From: an uncultured Psychroserpens sp.
GTDB lineage: Bacteria; Bacteroidota; Bacteroidia; Flavobacteriales; Flavobacteriaceae
Reading direction: 5' to 3'
Assembly (NCBI RefSeq): GCF_947501425.1
Contig: NZ_CANMVN010000002.1
Coordinates: 62,001-126,000 of the forward strand
DNA: 64,000 nucleotides
Part shown: piece after piece, positions 25,595-33,712 of the stretch
Layout of the letters: every line of letters starts with the position of its first letter
How positions within the stretch are numbered: position 1 is the stretch's first letter
Program-made: the position numbers and the translations under genes
Notes under the pieces: model-generated
Databases searched by the model: none
Seen by the model: the letters and a program-made list of their open reading frames with translations, nothing else
What the model was told of the DNA's origin: nothing

Positions 25595-26302
25595 ATGAGA
25601 TTTTTAATGCTTTTTGCATTTTGCTTGCTATTATTCAATTGTGAAGATAAACAATCTCAAAAGAAAACGACTACTCAAACCGTAGATTCTACAACAGTAA
25701 AACAACAAACTATAAAAGACACTTCTGAGACGATTTCCGAAGAAAAAGACAGTCTATTTCTCTTGACCAAAGACAATGCTATGGAGTTCTTTTTGGAGTA
25801 TGATAAAAAGCATAAAGAAAATAAAGTTCGCATTGTCACCGATTTTGGTAATATTGATATTTTATTATTCAACGAGACCAAATTTCACCGCTCTAATTTT
25901 ATCTACCTTGCTAAGAAAGGGTATTTTGATAATACACAATTCTATCGCGTTATTGAAAATTATATCATTCAAGGTGGTAGTACAGATGATCGTGATGTGA
26001 TGCGTAAACGACGATATATTGGCAAATATCTATTACCAACTGATACAAAACGAGGGTTTCGTCACGACAGAGGTGTGATCTCCATGCCAAGTAGCGATAT
26101 TGATAATCCGTATAAACTGGCCTCTCCTTATGAGTTCTTTATTACCTTAAGAGATGTCTATCAGTTGGATGGCGATTATACCATCTTCGGAAAAGTGATT
26201 CGCGGATTAGATGTTGCCGACAAGATAGCCAATGTAGAAACTGATAATGCCGATTGGCCGCTTCAGAATGTCTACATCAAACGTGTAGAAATTTTAGACT
26301 GA
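25595..26302 (+). CDS. Peptidylprolyl isomerase, cyclophilin type (lipoprotein)
   Basis: A 235-aa envelope foldase. The signal peptide ends in lipobox LFNC, so it is probably lipid-anchored. A Ser/Thr-rich linker precedes the cyclophilin domain (about 70-233): VRIVTDFGNIDILLFNET, FHRSNFIYLAKKGYFDNTQF-type opening (HRVxxxFMxQGGD equivalent is FYRVIENYIIQGGST), RGVISMP, and the closing TIFGKVIRGLDVADKIA. The active-site Arg of FYRV is present. Its start is 5 nt from the divergent Nudix gene, so the promoters overlap. Confidence 0.92.
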   Translation: MRFLMLFAFCLLLFNCEDKQSQKKTTTQTVDSTTVKQQTIKDTSETISEEKDSLFLLTKDNAMEFFLEYDKKHKENKVRIVTDFGNIDILLFNETKFHRSNFIYLAKKGYFDNTQFYRVIENYIIQGGSTDDRDVMRKRRYIGKYLLPTDTKRGFRHDRGVISMPSSDIDNPYKLASPYEFFITLRDVYQLDGDYTIFGKVIRGLDVADKIANVETDNADWPLQNVYIKRVEILD

Positions 26303-26399
26303 TTTATCTTTTTCCGAAGTATAGATTTTTAAGATTCTCAACTTAAAATTCCTCATTTTTAAGTACCTTCAAGGTCATAAAATCAAAACTAATTATCTA

Positions 26400-28550
26400 A
26401 TGATTTCAAAATCCCTAAAAGCTACAATACTATGTAGCATTGTTCTCTTTGCAAGCTGTAAAGACAACACAAAATCTAAAGACGATATGGCTACTAGCTA
26501 CAATAATGTATTATTACAAGAATGGACTGGCCCTTACCAAGGTGTGCCTGCCTTTGATAAAATGAATTACAAAGATATCAAAGAGGCTATGGAAACCGGA
26601 ATGGAATTAAGCCTTAAAGATATTGATGCCATAGCAAATAACACCGAAGATCCAACTTTTGAGAATACCATAATTGCTCTTGAAGCATCTGGAGACAAAT
26701 TAAACGATGTGTTTACATACTACGGCATTTTAAGTAGTAATATGTCGTCTCCAGAATTTAGAGAAATCCAAGCTGAACTAGCACCTAAACTATCTGAATA
26801 CAACTCTAAGATCTCACAAAACGAAGCCTTATTTAAACGTATCAAAACGGTTTATGATACTTCTCAACAAACACCTTTGGAAGCTGATCAGCAACGTGTT
26901 GTTGACCTCACTTACAAACAATTCGAAATGAATGGTGCTAATCTCGATGCCGAAAAGAAAAAACGCTATGCTGAGATCAATAAAGAATTATCGTCATTAT
27001 ACACCAAGTTTTCAAACAATGTGCTTCATGATGAAGAAAACTATGTAACCTATTTGAATAAAAATCAATTGGGTGGTTTATCAGAATCGTTTATCAATTC
27101 GGCAGCTAAGATTGCAACCGATAAAGGTCAGGATGGTAAATATGCCATTACAAATACACGATCTTCGATGGATCCATTCTTGACCTACTCTACTGAACGT
27201 AATTTAAGAAAAATAGTATGGACCAACTATTATGCTCGAGGCGATAATGGTGATGAGTATGATAACAATAAGATTATTGCCGATATTTTAAAACTACGTA
27301 AAGAGCGTGTAGGATTATTGGGTTATGACAACTATGCTGAGTGGCGCTTACAAGACCGCATGGCGAAAACACCTCAAAATGCTATGGACCTCATGGAAGC
27401 GGTTTGGCCTGCAGCCATTGCACGCGTAGATGAAGAGGTTGCCGATATGCAAGCTATAGCAGATGCTAATGGTGATAACATTAAAATTGAACCATGGGAT
27501 TATCGTTACTACGCTGAAAAAGTGCGACAAAAGAAGTATGATCTCGATAGTGATGAAGTAAAGCAGCACCTGCAATTGGATAAATTAACCGAAGCCTTGT
27601 TTTACACAGCTGGTCGCTTGTTCAATTATAAATTCACACCTATTGAGAAGGGAAAAGTTCCTGTGTTTCATGAGGATGTTAATGTTTGGGAAGTTACTGA
27701 TAAAGATTCAGGAAAACATATTGGCTTATGGTATCTGGATCCCTTTGCCAGAGAAGGAAAACGTTCAGGAGCTTGGGCTACCACATACAGAAGCTATACG
27801 TCCTTTCAAGGTGAAACAAATGTGTTAGCTTCCAACAACTCAAATTTTGTAAAGCCTGCTCCAGGTGAAGCTGTTTTGGTATCTTGGGATGATGCTGAAA
27901 CATTTTTCCATGAGTTTGGACATGCGTTACACTTCTTTTCAAGTAATGTGCGATATCCAACATTAAATGGTGGCGTGAGAGACTACACAGAATTTCAGTC
28001 GCAATTACTAGAACGATGGTTATCTACAGACGAAGTGATTAATCAATTTCTGGTACATCATAAAACAGGAGAGCCAATTCCAGCAGCTTTAGTGGAGAAA
28101 ATCAAAAAAGCCTCTACCTTTAATCAAGGTTTTGGAACTACAGAATATTTAGCCTCAGCACTCATTGATATGAAATTACACTTAGCTGATCCAACTGATA
28201 TTGATATTGACACCTTTGAACGTGAAACTCTTGCTGAGTTAAACATGCCTGATGAATTACCAATGCGTCATAGAACACCACATTTCGGACATGTATTCTC
28301 TGGTGAGGGCTATGCTACAGCCTATTATGGGTATATGTGGGCTGATGTGTTAACGAGTGATGCTTCGGAAGCGTTTAGAGAAGCACCAGGCGGATTTTAC
28401 GATGCCGACTTAGCTGACAAGCTAGTGAAGTATTTATTTGCACCTCGTAACTCTATGGATCCTGCAGAAGCATATCGTTTATTTAGGGGACGTGATGCTA
28501 AGATTGAAGCTTTAATGCGAGATCGCGGCTTTCCTGTCCCTCAGAGTTAA
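26400..28550 (+). CDS. dcp: M3 family peptidyl-dipeptidase (Dcp-like), lipoprotein
   Basis: A 716-aa zinc metallopeptidase of family M3 that removes C-terminal dipeptides. The signal peptide has lipobox FASC (Cys20), so it is probably anchored on a periplasmic membrane face. The helical N-terminal part precedes the catalytic domain with FHEFGHALH (HExxH, about residue 503) and the downstream third-ligand segment RDYTEFQSQLLERW about 28 residues later. GEGYATAYYGYMWADVL and FRGRDAKIEALMRDRG near the end are family hallmarks of Dcp rather than thimet oligopeptidase. A terminator follows. Confidence 0.94.
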   Translation: MISKSLKATILCSIVLFASCKDNTKSKDDMATSYNNVLLQEWTGPYQGVPAFDKMNYKDIKEAMETGMELSLKDIDAIANNTEDPTFENTIIALEASGDKLNDVFTYYGILSSNMSSPEFREIQAELAPKLSEYNSKISQNEALFKRIKTVYDTSQQTPLEADQQRVVDLTYKQFEMNGANLDAEKKKRYAEINKELSSLYTKFSNNVLHDEENYVTYLNKNQLGGLSESFINSAAKIATDKGQDGKYAITNTRSSMDPFLTYSTERNLRKIVWTNYYARGDNGDEYDNNKIIADILKLRKERVGLLGYDNYAEWRLQDRMAKTPQNAMDLMEAVWPAAIARVDEEVADMQAIADANGDNIKIEPWDYRYYAEKVRQKKYDLDSDEVKQHLQLDKLTEALFYTAGRLFNYKFTPIEKGKVPVFHEDVNVWEVTDKDSGKHIGLWYLDPFAREGKRSGAWATTYRSYTSFQGETNVLASNNSNFVKPAPGEAVLVSWDDAETFFHEFGHALHFFSSNVRYPTLNGGVRDYTEFQSQLLERWLSTDEVINQFLVHHKTGEPIPAALVEKIKKASTFNQGFGTTEYLASALIDMKLHLADPTDIDIDTFERETLAELNMPDELPMRHRTPHFGHVFSGEGYATAYYGYMWADVLTSDASEAFREAPGGFYDADLADKLVKYLFAPRNSMDPAEAYRLFRGRDAKIEALMRDRGFPVPQS

Positions 28551-28571
28551 ACCATAGTTAAACATAAAATT

Positions 28572-28615
28572 ACTCACTTATCTTTAATGGCTATGAGGTA
28601 AGTGAGTTTTTTTTT
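28572..28615 (+). terminator. Intrinsic terminator after dcp
   Basis: ACTCACTTA (28572-28580) pairs with TAAGTGAGT (28599-28607) and the stem can extend by two to four pairs with wobbles; nine T follow. Confidence 0.8.
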
Positions 28616-28706
28616 AAGAATTATAGTGAAATATTAAATACTTTCACCTCGTTAAGTGAACGGGATAAGATGTATATTTATACTTACATAATTAGTTGTG
28701 TACAAT

Positions 28707-29078
28707 ATGAAACAAACTCTAGTCGTGATTCTGTTATCTCTATTTCTGAACTCTTGTAATTTCGGGAAGAAAGGAATCGATGTTTTAATTGAAAATAAAA
28801 CTAAATATACCTTATATAATATTTCTGTTTCTGCAAGTCCAGTCGCAACAGTGAAATTTGACAGTATAATTCCAAATCAAATTATTACAAAATATTTGGA
28901 TATGAATGAAATACCAAGAGCAGACGGATCTTATAATATTAATTTTACTTATCCTGATGGGGATGCAATGAATGAATCTTTCGGTTACTACTCTAACGGA
29001 TGGCCAAATAATTATTTGATATGCTGTTCAATAAGTGAAATGTCTACTTATACTAGATTTGATAATTACTGCGAATAA
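28707..29078 (+). CDS. Small lipoprotein of unknown function
   Basis: A 123-aa predicted lipoprotein; the ATG at 28707 gives a proper signal peptide (MKQTLVVILLSLFLNSC, lipobox LNSC), so it is preferred to the ATG at 28698. The mature part looks like a small beta-sandwich (KTKYTLYNISVSASPVATVKF) with a pair of cysteines (ICCSI) and a C-terminal Cys. I recognise no family. It is the first gene of the accessory stretch with shared boundary motifs; a copy of the right-end motif lies just after it at 29089-29111. Confidence 0.65.
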   Translation: MKQTLVVILLSLFLNSCNFGKKGIDVLIENKTKYTLYNISVSASPVATVKFDSIIPNQIITKYLDMNEIPRADGSYNINFTYPDGDAMNESFGYYSNGWPNNYLICCSISEMSTYTRFDNYCE

Positions 29079-29088
29079 TAAATAAAGT

Positions 29089-29111
29089 ACACAAATACGT
29101 TGAATGTAATG
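29089..29111 (+). repeat. Copy of cassette right-end motif
   Basis: ACACAAATACGTTGAATGTAATG (23 nt; positions 29089-29111) matches 19 of 23 bases of 29663-29685, the right end of the palindromic element downstream. Here it sits 15 nt before the ATG of the next gene. GTTGAAT fits the integron core GTTRRRY, which may be chance. Confidence 0.5.
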
Positions 29112-29125
29112 CGAACAAAACGTTT

Positions 29126-29530
29126 ATGATTGATAAAAAGATCTACAGATACTCTAACGTTGAATTACTTGATGTTATAAAAAACGGAACTGATAAATCT
29201 GTAATCAAAAAAGCGGAATCGGAATTCAAATCGCGGAATCTCACCCTTGAACAAAAAGCTAAAATTGAATCTGATTACCTGAAGTACAAAGAATTTCAAA
29301 AAGAACGAAAAAACAAACCATTAACTCGAGAAGAATGGCTTACCTTCTTTATTTTACCTTTTTTTACGCCTAAACCAACTGGGAGAAATGACCATTACTC
29401 AGAATCTGAAATGGAACGATTTGAAAAATATGGATTTACAGAAAAAGCTCGACAAGCAAATCAAGTGAAATTATTCGGAATAATTTTTTGGTTTGTAATA
29501 ATAGTTTGTCTGATTTTAATATTTAATTAA
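29126..29530 (+). CDS. Unknown protein with C-terminal membrane helix
   Basis: A 134-aa protein with no family recognised. The first 85 residues are highly charged and probably helical (KKAESEFKSRNLTLEQKAKI, then KYKEFQKERKNKPLTREEW). A hydrophobic stretch TFFILPFFTPK follows at about 70-80 and a terminal transmembrane helix at about 112-132 (LFGIIFWFVIIVCLILIF). Charged coil plus tail anchor suggests a cytoplasmic protein docked on the membrane. It is bracketed by right-end motif copies at 29089 and 29663, as a cassette would be. Confidence 0.65.
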   Translation: MIDKKIYRYSNVELLDVIKNGTDKSVIKKAESEFKSRNLTLEQKAKIESDYLKYKEFQKERKNKPLTREEWLTFFILPFFTPKPTGRNDHYSESEMERFEKYGFTEKARQANQVKLFGIIFWFVIIVCLILIFN

Positions 29531-29545
29531 TAGAATTAAATTGTA

Positions 29546-29685
29546 CAACATACTACAACGTGTATAATCAATGCTTAGCTCCTGCTTCATTTAAAATTTA
29601 TATATTTAAAAAACCGATTTGCCTCGACTGAAAATCCAACGGGTTCTCAATCGCACAAATCATATACAAACACGTTGGCTGTAAT
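29546..29685. repeat. Imperfect palindromic element, cassette-boundary-like
   Basis: Ends carry inverted arms CAACGTGT (29556-29563) and ACACGTTG (29670-29677). Inside, GATTTG..CGA.TGA (29616-29630) pairs with TCA.TCG..CAAATC (29647-29661), giving a long imperfect hairpin. The element fills the gap between two genes. I recall similar palindromic spacers in flavobacterial accessory regions, but have not verified this. Confidence 0.5.
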
Positions 29686-29710
29686 GTCCAAATTTGAACC
29701 CTGAAGAATA

Positions 29711-30598
29711 ATGATATTTATAACATCTAGAAAATCACTTATTGTTACTTGCCTTTTATTGATTTTCCAAACTGTATCACTTGCACAAAAATTAGATCCT
29801 AAAGGACGGAATAGTTTTAAACCAGACCATATCATTAATTCTGACATTACAAATAAGAGCTATTTAATTCATATGTCTTTTCCAAAGAATTATTCTGTTC
29901 AGGACAGCATAACTTATCCTGTACTTTATGTTTTGGATGGAAAAAGCACATTTGGATATTTCGAATCATCTTACATTGATTCTGAAAAAATCGAGGATGT
30001 AATTCTCGTTGGAATTAGTCATAAGGTCAATGGAATGGAATCCAAAATTAACAGATTTAATGACTACACACCATATCGAGATACAATAACTGAAAGAAGA
30101 TTTGAAAGGAAATTTGGTGTGAAAAAAGGAACTATCAAAACTGGTGGAGCTGATAAATTTTTAGAATGCTTAAAAAAAGAAATTGTGCCATTTATTGACA
30201 AGTACTATAAAACAAATTCTGATAGAGGAATTTCTGGACATTCTCTTGGTGGATTATTTACATCATATTGTTTTTTAAATTCAGACAATTACTTTACTCG
30301 ATTTGGAATAAATAGTCCTTCTTTCCAGCTTAACGAAGACATATTTTTAAAGCCTGCGATTATTAAGTTTACTGATAATCAAAATTGGGATATTAAACCA
30401 ACTAAAGTATTCATTTCTACTGGAGAAAATGAAAGTCCAATGATGGTGTCTAATATGATTAAGTTTAGTTTATATCTTAAAAAAAATAACTATGAACATA
30501 TTGATTTGAATTGGCGTATATATAGAAACGAAAACCATACGTCAGTAATTCCGTTTAGTTTAAATGGTACTCTGAAAACATTATATGAAAAAAAATAA
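29711..30598 (+). CDS. Secreted alpha/beta-hydrolase esterase (Esterase D/PF00756 type)
   Basis: A 295-aa exported hydrolase. The signal peptide ends SLAQ at about 26. The putative-esterase fold shows YPVLYVLDGKSTFGY, VILVGISHKV, then the nucleophile elbow GISGHSLGGLF (Ser178) and a late ENHTSV with the probable catalytic His276. Family members hydrolyse siderophore esters, S-formylglutathione or acetylated sugars; no feature decides between these. Gene spacing on both sides contains the cassette-like motifs (29546-29685 before, 30603-30617 after). Confidence 0.82.
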   Translation: MIFITSRKSLIVTCLLLIFQTVSLAQKLDPKGRNSFKPDHIINSDITNKSYLIHMSFPKNYSVQDSITYPVLYVLDGKSTFGYFESSYIDSEKIEDVILVGISHKVNGMESKINRFNDYTPYRDTITERRFERKFGVKKGTIKTGGADKFLECLKKEIVPFIDKYYKTNSDRGISGHSLGGLFTSYCFLNSDNYFTRFGINSPSFQLNEDIFLKPAIIKFTDNQNWDIKPTKVFISTGENESPMMVSNMIKFSLYLKKNNYEHIDLNWRIYRNENHTSVIPFSLNGTLKTLYEKK

Positions 30599-30602
30599 AA
30601 GT

Positions 30603-30617
30603 CAGCATATAACAACG
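30603..30617 (+). repeat. Copy of cassette left-end motif
   Basis: CAGCATATAACAACG begins 5 nt after the esterase stop. It matches 12 of 15 bases of 29546-29560 (CAACATACTACAACG), which also follows a stop codon closely, and resembles CAGCATACAACG at 32525-32536. Confidence 0.45.
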
Positions 30618-30660
30618 TATACACTACTTTAGTTAGTTAAGGCAATAAAAAAAATATCGA

Positions 30661-31938
30661 ATGAAAATAACACTTAAATTCTCAATAATCGGACTTATAC
30701 TAAGCGCGTTGGTTTGTTGTCAGAAAGCTGAGAAAAACTACCACCAAAATATAGAAAAACATACCGACGACATTTTTGACAGCTTAGTGAATATTAAGCG
30801 AGATCTGCATATGTATCCTGAATTATCAGGAGAAGAAAAGCGAACCTCTAAAATTGTTGCAGAATATTTGAAAGGTTTAGGATTGGAGGTCATTACAAAC
30901 ATATCTGGCAATACGGTAATTGGCATTTTAAAAGGTTCCAAGGAAGGAAAGAAAATAGCATGGCGAGCAGATATGGATGCCATTAAAATAGAAACCCACG
31001 ATACTCTTGATTATCATTCTCAAAACAAAGGAATTGCCCATATGTGCGGACATGATGTCCATACAACTATTGGATTGGGTATTGCTAACGTTTTATCAAA
31101 ACAAAAGGAAAATCTTCAAGGCACTATATACTTTATTTTCCAACCATCTGAAGAAACATTTACAGGCGCAAAAGATTTAATTGATAATGGCCTTTTTGAT
31201 TTAATTGAACCTGATGAAATTTACGCGCTTCATATTGGTCCAGCTGAAAAAGGCACTATCAATACAAAGGCAAAAGAACTATTTGCCTATCAAAAAAGTA
31301 TTCAAATTAAATTTGAACCCGATACCAATGAAGAAGACATTACAATGTTTCTAACAAAGGTAATGCAAGGGTTTGTAAGGAATACGCCAAACAGTGAACC
31401 ATGGTCTCTTGACTATTTATCTGATCCAAAAATAGGATTGGAAAATAAAGAATCTATTTATAAAGACTACTTTATTCTACAATACTCCGGAATTGATAAA
31501 AGAGAGGATTATGTTTCATTCAACGCTCATTTTCTTGAAACCAATAAAGAAAACACCGATAGTATTCCACAACAAATCAAAAGTAAAATTCTAAACTCAG
31601 AATTTAAAAACTCATTGATTTCAGTAGCATATACTTCTGGTAACCCAACAGTTTATAATGATCCTGAATTGACAACAATTGGATTGCAAACAATTGACAG
31701 TTTATACAATACAGATCTAATCAAACCAATTTATGGGCAAATACCTTACTTTAATGAGGACTTTATTTATTATCAACAACACGTTCCGGGTGTGATATTT
31801 CTTTTGGGTGGCTCAAATACGGAAAAAGGCATTATTTCAATGGCTCATACACCTGATTTCGCTGTAGATGATGATACCATAAAATATGGTGTGAAGTATT
31901 TTTCATCTCTAATTTTAGAAAGAACAAACAGTAAATAG
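30661..31938 (+). CDS. M20D family amidohydrolase/peptidase, lipoprotein
   Basis: A 425-aa hydrolase of the hippurate/indole-acetyl-amino-acid hydrolase group. The signal peptide has lipobox VCC (Cys20 or Cys21). Family hallmarks are RDLHMYPELSGEEKRTS, IAWRADMDAI, AHMCGHDVHTTIGLG (metal ligands Cys, His, His), FQPSEETFTGAKDLI (Glu pair) and YALHIGPAEKGTI. NEDFIYYQQHVPGVIFLLG near the C-terminus is the usual closing metal-site segment. The lid domain between about 205 and 330 is more divergent than usual. Extracytoplasmic location suggests scavenging of N-acyl amino acids. It lies within the accessory stretch. Confidence 0.88.
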   Translation: MKITLKFSIIGLILSALVCCQKAEKNYHQNIEKHTDDIFDSLVNIKRDLHMYPELSGEEKRTSKIVAEYLKGLGLEVITNISGNTVIGILKGSKEGKKIAWRADMDAIKIETHDTLDYHSQNKGIAHMCGHDVHTTIGLGIANVLSKQKENLQGTIYFIFQPSEETFTGAKDLIDNGLFDLIEPDEIYALHIGPAEKGTINTKAKELFAYQKSIQIKFEPDTNEEDITMFLTKVMQGFVRNTPNSEPWSLDYLSDPKIGLENKESIYKDYFILQYSGIDKREDYVSFNAHFLETNKENTDSIPQQIKSKILNSEFKNSLISVAYTSGNPTVYNDPELTTIGLQTIDSLYNTDLIKPIYGQIPYFNEDFIYYQQHVPGVIFLLGGSNTEKGIISMAHTPDFAVDDDTIKYGVKYFSSLILERTNSK

Positions 31939-32060
31939 CTCATTGTTCTGAAACCCTTATTTGGAATTTCTATTGCTAACGACCAATTGTTTCCATTTTG
32001 TTTTATTAACTTTAATAATTCAACCTGCTTTTCGATTGACTTACACAGCCAAAAACATAT

Positions 32061-32522
32061 ATGATTAAAGGACTCTACGAAACTCATCTATTTGTTGAGG
32101 ATCTCGATCGTTCGATTGAGTTCTACACAAAAACACTCGGATTAAAACTATGTCGCTATGGCGCTGAACGAAGAACAGCCTTTTTCTGGATTGGAAAAGA
32201 TAAGCAGTTTATGTTAGGGCTTTGGGAAAAACCAAAAAATCAGATAGATATTCGGCATTTTGCCTTTGAATGTGAGCCAGAATGGATCTTAAATGAGTCT
32301 GTTAATTTTTTAAAATCCCGTAATCTAAATTTTTGGAATTTTCTAAACGATGATACAGAGCAACCAATGGTATTTTGTTGGATGCCAGCTATCTCTATAT
32401 ATTTCAGTGATCCAGATGGACACGATCTCGAATTTATTGGGATTCTGCCTGGAAAACCTAAATCTGATGAAGAAAAGCGAGTTGTTACCTACGAAGAATG
32501 GCTTAAAATAAAAGATGATTAA
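32061..32522 (+). CDS. VOC (glyoxalase/bleomycin-resistance) family protein
   Basis: A 153-aa cytoplasmic protein with the vicinal-oxygen-chelate fold: GLYETHLFVEDLDRSIEFYTK at the start, a second beta-alpha unit with IRHFAFECE, and YFSDPDGHDLEFIG near the end, the usual metal-ligand and closing strand. His in TH, Glu in FECE-type and Glu in LEF are plausible metal ligands. Related proteins include fosfomycin-resistance enzymes and dioxygenases; I cannot assign a substrate. It is followed by the short left-end-like motif CAGCATACAACG. Confidence 0.85.
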   Translation: MIKGLYETHLFVEDLDRSIEFYTKTLGLKLCRYGAERRTAFFWIGKDKQFMLGLWEKPKNQIDIRHFAFECEPEWILNESVNFLKSRNLNFWNFLNDDTEQPMVFCWMPAISIYFSDPDGHDLEFIGILPGKPKSDEEKRVVTYEEWLKIKDD

Positions 32523-32524
32523 AA

Positions 32525-32536
32525 CAGCATACAACG
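32525..32536 (+). repeat. Short copy of cassette left-end motif
   Basis: CAGCATACAACG, starting 2 nt after the VOC gene stop, a shorter form of the motif at 30603-30617 and 29546-29560. Confidence 0.4.
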
Positions 32537-32545
32537 ACTCTAACT

Positions 32546-32559
32546 ACAAGTTATAAAAT
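32546..32559 (+). repeat. 14-bp direct repeat, left copy
   Basis: ACAAGTTATAAAAT, identical to 33068-33081. The pair encloses exactly one gene (32566-33066), with the copies 6 nt before the start and 1 nt after the stop. Confidence 0.6.
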
Positions 32560-32565
32560 AGAAAC

Positions 32566-33066
32566 ATGAGGATATTTAATATGATAGTTTTGATGTTATC
32601 ATTTAGTTTTTGTTTCTCTCAACAAATGACTAAATCTGAATTCAAAAAAATTATAAATAATTCAATAAAGGAGAAAAGAAAAGGAGAAAGAAGAGGTTCA
32701 TCCACAAGTCACTACAATATACTTTCAAACAACAAAGACAGTATTTTTTTTAAAACAAAGAAAGTTGAAATTTTCACAAGTCAAGCTGCAGCAAGACAAA
32801 AAGGACTATGTAGAACTATTGAATTAGAATTTTTAAAAAATAGGCAAATTATATTCTATGACAGTCAAAGTTGTAATGAGCCTTCTAGTGGTCTGATTCC
32901 AACTAGAAAAAATCTATATAAATATAAAATTAAGCAAATCAATAAACAATTATATATCTATTTTAAAAATAGTTTTAACGAAATGAAATTCAAGGTTGTT
33001 TCTGCCTCAAGAAAATTACTAAATGGAAAAAATTATTATGAAATTGAAATGGAAAGAATTAAATAA
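32566..33066 (+). CDS. Secreted protein of unknown function, flanked by direct repeats
   Basis: A 166-aa protein with a signal peptide (residues 1-18, ending CFSQQ). The mature part is strongly basic (KKIINNSIKEKRKGERRGSS) and carries two cysteines (GLCRTIELEF, DSQSCNEPSSG) that could form a disulfide. I recognise no family. The whole gene is enclosed by perfect 14-bp direct repeats, making a 522-bp unit that may have been inserted as a block or lost by recombination. Its A-rich, Lys-rich composition is more extreme than that of neighbouring housekeeping genes. Confidence 0.65.
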   Translation: MRIFNMIVLMLSFSFCFSQQMTKSEFKKIINNSIKEKRKGERRGSSTSHYNILSNNKDSIFFKTKKVEIFTSQAAARQKGLCRTIELEFLKNRQIIFYDSQSCNEPSSGLIPTRKNLYKYKIKQINKQLYIYFKNSFNEMKFKVVSASRKLLNGKNYYEIEMERIK

Positions 33067-33067
33067 A

Positions 33068-33081
33068 ACAAGTTATAAAAT
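33068..33081 (+). repeat. 14-bp direct repeat, right copy
   Basis: ACAAGTTATAAAAT, identical to 32546-32559. The roughly 200 nt that follow, up to 33280, contain no gene, hairpin or promoter that I can support. Confidence 0.6.
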
Positions 33082-33280
33082 GTATTGCTTCTTTTCTAAC
33101 CTTTCGGAATAGTTCCTACATTTTCAATGCCTTTTAATTTATTAATTTAGATTCTGATTAATCAGCTTTCTTGTTATCAGACACCACATAAAATAAGAAT
33201 ACACTAATTAAAATAGAGCAGAAAAAATAATGACAATAACACACAAGTAATAAATTGATTCTAAAACACAATTAAATCAT

Positions 33281-33700
33281 ATGTCAGCACTAGGTGAATT
33301 ATTTATCTGGATTATATATGCCCTACTCTGTATTCCTACACTAGCCATCATTTTAATATTGATTGCAGATAGAAAGAGACACAAAAGTAAACGATTGATT
33401 TATCTCCTAATATCACTGCTACCAGTATCATTATTTGCTTACCATCAACATAGTGAGCATCGTCAACAAGAACTCAAATATGTTGGTGTATATTATCTCA
33501 CTACTTACCCAAGTTGCAACTCTTGTACACTTCATTTAAACAAAGACAATACCTATGAAGTACATCGCGATTCTACTAAAATTGAACACGGAAATTGGTC
33601 CTATCGCAGTGGTAGTGATTATTGGATTGTAGATATCGGTGAATCTGGGCAATTGGGAAGTGGGAACTATACCTATATAACTTCTGAAAATGGACACTAA
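33281..33700 (+). CDS. Membrane protein of unknown function
   Basis: A 139-aa protein. Two transmembrane helices (about 5-28 and 37-56) are separated by a short basic loop (RKRHKSKR). An extracytoplasmic domain of about 80 residues follows, with Cys-x-x-Cys in YPSCNSCTLHLNKDNTYEV and a repeated aromatic/Gly pattern (GNWSYRSGSDYWIVDIG), like a small beta-barrel lipocalin-like domain. No named family is recognised. It precedes the NTF2-like gene by 12 nt. Confidence 0.65.
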   Translation: MSALGELFIWIIYALLCIPTLAIILILIADRKRHKSKRLIYLLISLLPVSLFAYHQHSEHRQQELKYVGVYYLTTYPSCNSCTLHLNKDNTYEVHRDSTKIEHGNWSYRSGSDYWIVDIGESGQLGSGNYTYITSENGH

Positions 33701-33712
33701 ATCTAAAATTAT

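Noticed and set aside
29670-29680. Integron attC site
   Set aside because: The inverted ends only partly fit RYYYAAC / GTTRRRY (GTTGGCT has a C where a purine is required), and no integrase is in the window. I keep the neutral term cassette-like.
33082-33280. Gene or RNA in the roughly 200-bp gap
   Set aside because: I found no open frame with support, no hairpin with a T-run and no tRNA-like cloverleaf.
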